Shown: piece by piece, positions 60,192 through 64,000 of the stretch
How the letters are laid out: each line of letters opens with the position of its first letter
Position numbering within the stretch: the stretch's first letter is position 1
Assembly: GCA_949130495.1 (NCBI GenBank)
Contig: CASBWL010000422.1
Coordinates: 1-64,000 of the forward strand
Reading direction: 5' to 3'
From: Sambucus nigra
Lineage: Eukaryota > Streptophyta > Magnoliopsida > Dipsacales > Adoxaceae
DNA: 64,000 nt
The notes under the pieces: model-generated
Told to the model about the DNA's origin: nothing
What the model saw: only the letters and a program-made list of their open reading frames with translations
Database searches by the model: none
Made by a program: the position numbers and the translations under genes

Positions 60192-63100
60192 ATGGAAGGA
60201 ACTGTGGCACAATCTATCCAAGCCATGACTCAAGACTTAATTCGACTCGACCGTTTTGATGGCGGAAATTTCACCCGTTGGCAAGAGAAAGTTATGTTCT
60301 TCCTCACATCATTAAAACTTGCATACATTCTAGATGATAACCTTGAACAAATTCCCGAGCCCACACCCGAAGACACCGAAGGAATAAAGCAAAAACGTGT
60401 GAAGAGGAAAGAAGACGAATTTATGTGTCGAGGACACATCCTCAATGCTTTGTCTCAAACTGTTTATAGCGCTCATAGAATGATTCCGACGGCAAAGGAA
60501 TTATGGAAGGCTTTGGAGATAAAGTATCAAAACGAGGAAGCGAGCAATCGTAAGTTTCTAATTTCAAACTATATGAATTTTAGAATGAATAATGATAAAT
60601 CTGTCGTTGCACAAGCCCATGAACTCCAACAAATTGTTGGTGACCTTAAAGCCGCTGGTATTAATCTGCAAGATGAATTTCAAGTAGGGGTGATTGTTTC
60701 AAAACTTCCATCCTCTTGGAATGGCTTTAAGAAGAAAATTAATCATGATGAAAAGACTTATACTGTGGAATCCCTTCTTCGTCACCTTCGTATTGAAGAT
60801 GATACTCGTATTCGAGAAAAGAAGGATGAACAAAGTGAGGGTCATTCAAAAGCTAATATGGTTGAGGATCAAAAATCCAAGATTACCAAAGACTCAAAAT
60901 TTAAAGCAAAGAATGATTCCAAATTCAAGAACCAAGGTGCAAATAAGAAAAAGAAGGGAAAATGTTTCTTCTGTGACAAACCGGGCCATTATTCTCGAGA
61001 ATGTCGTCTTAAAAAGAAGGCATTTAAAGAAAAACAAGGGTCGAAGGAAACCAACAATGTTGAAGATCTTATTGCTACTGTTTGCGAAGCAAATTCAATT
61101 GATAATGAAAGTGGATGGTGGCTGGATACCGGCGCAACGGTCCACATATGCAAAGACCGCTCTTCATTCAAAACATATCAAGAAATTGATGGAAAAGAAG
61201 TGAAGATGGCAAATAATCTTCGCGCAAATGTAGTTGGAAAAGGCACAGTGGAATTGAAGCTAACTTCTGGAAAGACACTTACTCTAATTGATGTACTTCA
61301 TGTACCTGATATGTGTAAAAATCTTGTGTCTGGGGACCTTCTCAATAAGAGAGGTTTCAAACTAGTGTATGAGTCTGATAAGTTTGTATTGTCTAAGAAT
61401 GGCCAATTTATTGGCAAAGGGTACTCTTGTAACGGCATGATTAAAATTAATGTAATCAATGATATTAGTTCTGCTTATATGGTTGAGTCTATTTCTTTAT
61501 GGCATAGTAGATTAGGTCATGTGAATTATAGAAGTATAAAAAATATGACTAATCTCGGCTTAATCTCGGATTGTAAATTTGATAACCTTTCTAAATGTGA
61601 AATTTGTGCTCAATCGAAGATAACTAGAAAGTCGTTCAAATCTGTTGAGAGGAAATCCGAAATGCTTGATCTTATTCATAGTGATGTATGTGATATGAAG
61701 AGTAATATGACTCGTGGTGGAAATAAATATTTCTTAACTTTCATTGATGATTACTCTAAGTATGCATATACATATTTACTTAAAAGTAAAGATGAAGTTT
61801 TCGAGAAATTCCTAATTTTTAAAGCAGAAGTTGAAACTCAACAAAATCGAAAAATTAAAGTCCTACGATCCGATAGGGGTGGTGAATATTACCCGAGTGA
61901 GTTTATACAATTTTGTAACACTCATGGGATAATCCATCAAGTTACGGCGCCATATACGCCACAACAAAATGGAACGGCGGAAAGGAAAAATAGGACTTTA
62001 GTTGAAATGATAAATTCAATGTTAATCAGTTCTGGTTTACCTTTGTCAATGTGGGGAGAAGCGGTTTTATCCGCATGTTATATTTTAAATAGAGTTCCAT
62101 TGAAAAACAAGGATATTACACCATATGAATTATGGTTTAATCGTAAGCCTAATCTTAGACGTCTTAAAGTTTGGGGATGTCTTGCTTATGTAAGAAAACC
62201 CGAACCTAAAAGACCTAAACTAGGAAATAGGACTTACAAATGTGCTTTTATTGGATACTCTAGTAACAGTACGACTTATAGATTTTTAAACCTTGAAACT
62301 CAAGAAATCATTGAGTCGGTAGATGTGCAATTTTTTGAACATCTAACAAAGTTTAGTACTTTGAATCAAGGTTTAGAAAATAATAATCCGACTGTTGACT
62401 CCTCAAATTTAGAAGAAAATTCACAACCTATATCTTCTTCAGAAACAACGAATGACGTTGAACCACGAAGGAGTAAAAGACAAAGAACTGAAAAAACATT
62501 TGGGCCTGACTTTGTTATTTATTTAGTTGAAGGGGATTTAAATGAGACTAAGAACAAAACTAAATTTGTTCTTAATGTAGAAGATGAACCGACCACATTT
62601 CATGAAGCGGTAACATCTAGGGATGCTGTCTTTTGGAAAGAAGCAATAAATGATGAAATGAACTCAATTTTGTCAAATCAAACTTGGGTTATTTCCGATC
62701 TTCCCCCCGGGTCTAAACCTGTTGGGTGCAAATGGATATTTAAAAGAAAATTAAATCCGGATGGTTCTATAAATAAATTTAAGGCAAGACTAGTTGCTAA
62801 AGGCTATAAGCAAAAATATGGAATTGATTACTTTGATACATATGCTCCTGTTGCTCGAATCACTTCCATTAGGATATTAATATCTCTTGCTTCTATTCAC
62901 AATTTAGTTATTCATCAAATGGATGTTAAAACTGCATTTTTAAATGGTGATTTAGAAGAAGAGATTTATATGGAACAACCCGAAGGGTTTGTATTGCCTG
63001 GCCAAGAAAAGAAAGTGTGTAAATTGGTTAAATCTCTTTATGGCCTTAAACAAGCTCCTATGCAATGGCATGAGAAGTTTAATAATATTGTTATATCCCA

Positions 63101-64000
63101 TGGATATAAAGTTAATGATGCCGACAAATGTATATATAGTAAATTTGAAAATGGTGTTGGTGTTATTATATGCTTATATGTGGATGACATGTTAATATTT
63201 GGGTCTAATCTCAAATATGTTGAAGAAACCAAAAGGTTTCTTTCATCAAAATTTGATATGAAAGATCTTGGAGAAGCTGATGTGATTTTAGGAATCAAAA
63301 TTGTGAGAAAGGATAATTCTTTAGCGTTATCTCAATCTCATTATATAGAAAAAGTTCTTAAAAGATATAATCATTTTGAACTTAAGCCAGTTGCTACACC
63401 AGTGGATCCTAGCATCAAATTAATAAAAAATACTGGGCGTGCTATGGACCAACTTAAATATGCTAGTATTATTGGGAGTCTAATGTATGCCATGCATTGC
63501 ACTAGACCAGACATTGCTTATGCAGTGAGTATATTGTGTAGATTTACAAGTAATCCAGGACAAGAGCACTGGAATGCAATTTCTAGGGTGCTTAGATATC
63601 TGAAGAGGACTTTGGATTATGGCTTACATTATGTAGGATATCCATCTGTTTTAGAAGGATATAGTGATTCAAGTTGGAATAATCTTGAATCAAAATCAAA
63701 GTCAACTACTGGTTGGATTTTTACGCTAGGAGGAGCAGCTATCTCTTGGGGATCCAAGAAACAAACATGTGTATCAGATTCAACAATGCAATCTGAATTT
63801 ATAGCCCTAGCAGATGCATGTAAAGAAGCAGAATGGCTTAGAAATGTGTTGTATGATATTCCTTTATGGAAAAAGCCATCACCTTCTATTATGATAAGTT
63901 GTGATAACCAAGCCACAATTTATAAAGTTTCGAACAAAACTTACAACGGAAAATCTAGACACATTAGTCTAAGACATCAAATTATAAGAAAATTACTCAA
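60192..64000 (+). CDS. Ty1/copia gag-pol polyprotein, intact, runs off window
   Basis: One uninterrupted frame of 1,269 codons starts at [20 protein letters not shown] and is still open at the last base. Gag has [18 protein letters not shown] and a complete zinc knuckle from C258 ([15 protein letters not shown]). Protease has WWLDTGAT (Asp312). Integrase has the HHCC region ([10 protein letters not shown]...CEICAQSK) and the catalytic triad D498, D561 (RSDRGGEY) and E597 (NGTAERKN), D-X35-E. RT has [19 protein letters not shown] and YVDDM at 996-1000. RNase H acidic residues are D1159, E1202 and D1238. The order protease-integrase-RT-RNase H defines Ty1/copia. No stop or frameshift was seen, so the element may be recently active. 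Only the last RNase H residues and the 3' LTR are missing from view. Confidence 0.95.
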   Translation, partial: MEGTVAQSIQAMTQDLIRLDRFDGGNFTRWQEKVMFFLTSLKLAYILDDNLEQIPEPTPEDTEGIKQKRVKRKEDEFMCRGHILNALSQTVYSAHRMIPTAKELWKALEIKYQNEEASNRKFLISNYMNFRMNNDKSVVAQAHELQQIVGDLKAAGINLQDEFQVGVIVSKLPSSWNGFKKKINHDEKTYTVESLLRHLRIEDDTRIREKKDEQSEGHSKANMVEDQKSKITKDSKFKAKNDSKFKNQGANKKKKGKCFFCDKPGHYSRECRLKKKAFKEKQGSKETNNVEDLIATVCEANSIDNESGWWLDTGATVHICKDRSSFKTYQEIDGKEVKMANNLRANVVGKGTVELKLTSGKTLTLIDVLHVPDMCKNLVSGDLLNKRGFKLVYESDKFVLSKNGQFIGKGYSCNGMIKINVINDISSAYMVESISLWHSRLGHVNYRSIKNMTNLGLISDCKFDNLSKCEICAQSKITRKSFKSVERKSEMLDLIHSDVCDMKSNMTRGGNKYFLTFIDDYSKYAYTYLLKSKDEVFEKFLIFKAEVETQQNRKIKVLRSDRGGEYYPSEFIQFCNTHGIIHQVTAPYTPQQNGTAERKNRTLVEMINSMLISSGLPLSMWGEAVLSACYILNRVPLKNKDITPYELWFNRKPNLRRLKVWGCLAYVRKPEPKRPKLGNRTYKCAFIGYSSNSTTYRFLNLETQEIIESVDVQFFEHLTKFSTLNQGLENNNPTVDSSNLEENSQPISSSETTNDVEPRRSKRQRTEKTFGPDFVIYLVEGDLNETKNKTKFVLNVEDEPTTFHEAVTSRDAVFWKEAINDEMNSILSNQTWVISDLPPGSKPVGCKWIFKRKLNPDGSINKFKARLVAKGYKQKYGIDYFDTYAPVARITSIRILISLASIHNLVIHQMDVKTAFLNGDLEEEIYMEQPEGFVLPGQEKKVCKLVKSLYGLKQAPMQWHEKFNNIVISHGYKVNDADKCIYSKFENGVGVIICLYVDDMLIFGSNLKYVEETKRFLSSKFDMKDLGEADVILGIKIVRKDNSLALSQSHYIEKVLKRYNHFELKPVATPVDPSIKLIKNTGRAMDQLKYASIIGSLMYAMHCTRPDIAYAVSILCRFTSNPGQEHWNAISRVLRYLKRTLDYGLHYVGYPSVLEGYSDSSWNNLESKSKSTTGWIFTLGGAAISWGSKKQTCVSDSTMQSEFIALADACKEAEWLRNVLYDIPLWKKPSPSIMISCDNQATIYKVSNKTYNGKSRHISLRHQIIRKLL

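Noticed and set aside
62989..63195. 68-codon + frame and the 63038-63298 minus frame
   Set aside because: Shadows of the intact copia RT frame, which reads through with YVDDM in another phase.

Overview
This window is plant nuclear DNA from a seed plant, most likely a eudicot with a large, repeat-rich genome. The DNA is AT-rich and contains plant lineages of Ty1/copia, Ty3/gypsy and hAT elements. One gene fragment is a plant-specific DUF26 (Gnk2-type) protein with a clean 5' splice site. I saw no rRNA, tRNA, CRISPR or bacterial features. Nearly every ORF outside the named genes is a chance frame in repeat DNA. The species cannot be named from this sequence.

Layout. Positions 1-2026 hold the end of a gypsy-type LTR (1-331 plus 1889-2026), interrupted by a solo copia LTR (332-1888, target-site duplication (TSD) aaaca). 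From 2092 to about 4296 lies a decayed hAT transposon. A solo LTR of a Tat-type gypsy follows (4302-4720, TSD gaggc), then a minus-oriented 2.7-kb solo LTR (5120-7845, TSD ataat). A second, well-bounded hAT element spans 8244-11033, with terminal inverted repeats and a 7-of-8 matching TSD. From 12273 to 20436 is a copia element carrying only gag. Its outer ends are inverted relative to its interior, yet the whole is flanked by a perfect TSD (ctccc). A 3.47-kb solo LTR (13056-16527, TSD accca) splits its gag gene.

From 21886 to 50498 is a Tat-lineage gypsy element with equal 439-bp LTRs and TSD gtttt. Its own sequence is about 10.7 kb: gag, protease, RT, RNase H, an archaeal-type second RNase H, integrase, and an antisense spliced ORF before the 3' LTR. 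Three later insertions split it: a gypsy fragment with a 3.6-kb LTR (26110 to about 31324), a 7.2-kb non-autonomous LTR element (32230-39389), and a 5.6-kb non-coding LTR element with nearly identical LTRs (40420-45986).

Positions 50499-53400 hold an unrecognised coiled-coil gene relic. Positions 53400-54800 hold small fold-back and hAT-type miniature elements. The only host-type gene is at 55279-56110: exon 1 of a cysteine-rich receptor-like kinase or secretory protein, with signal peptide, two DUF26 motifs and a donor splice site. No kinase exon is visible downstream. The window ends in an uninterrupted Ty1/copia gag-pol reading frame (60192 to beyond 64000) behind a probable LTR at 59286-60151. 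This is the best candidate here for a recently active element.

The most unusual signals are the inside-out copia element, short self-complementary motifs that recur in LTR interiors with a different motif in each family, and the GTTGGTCGG motif repeated through the young non-coding LTR element.
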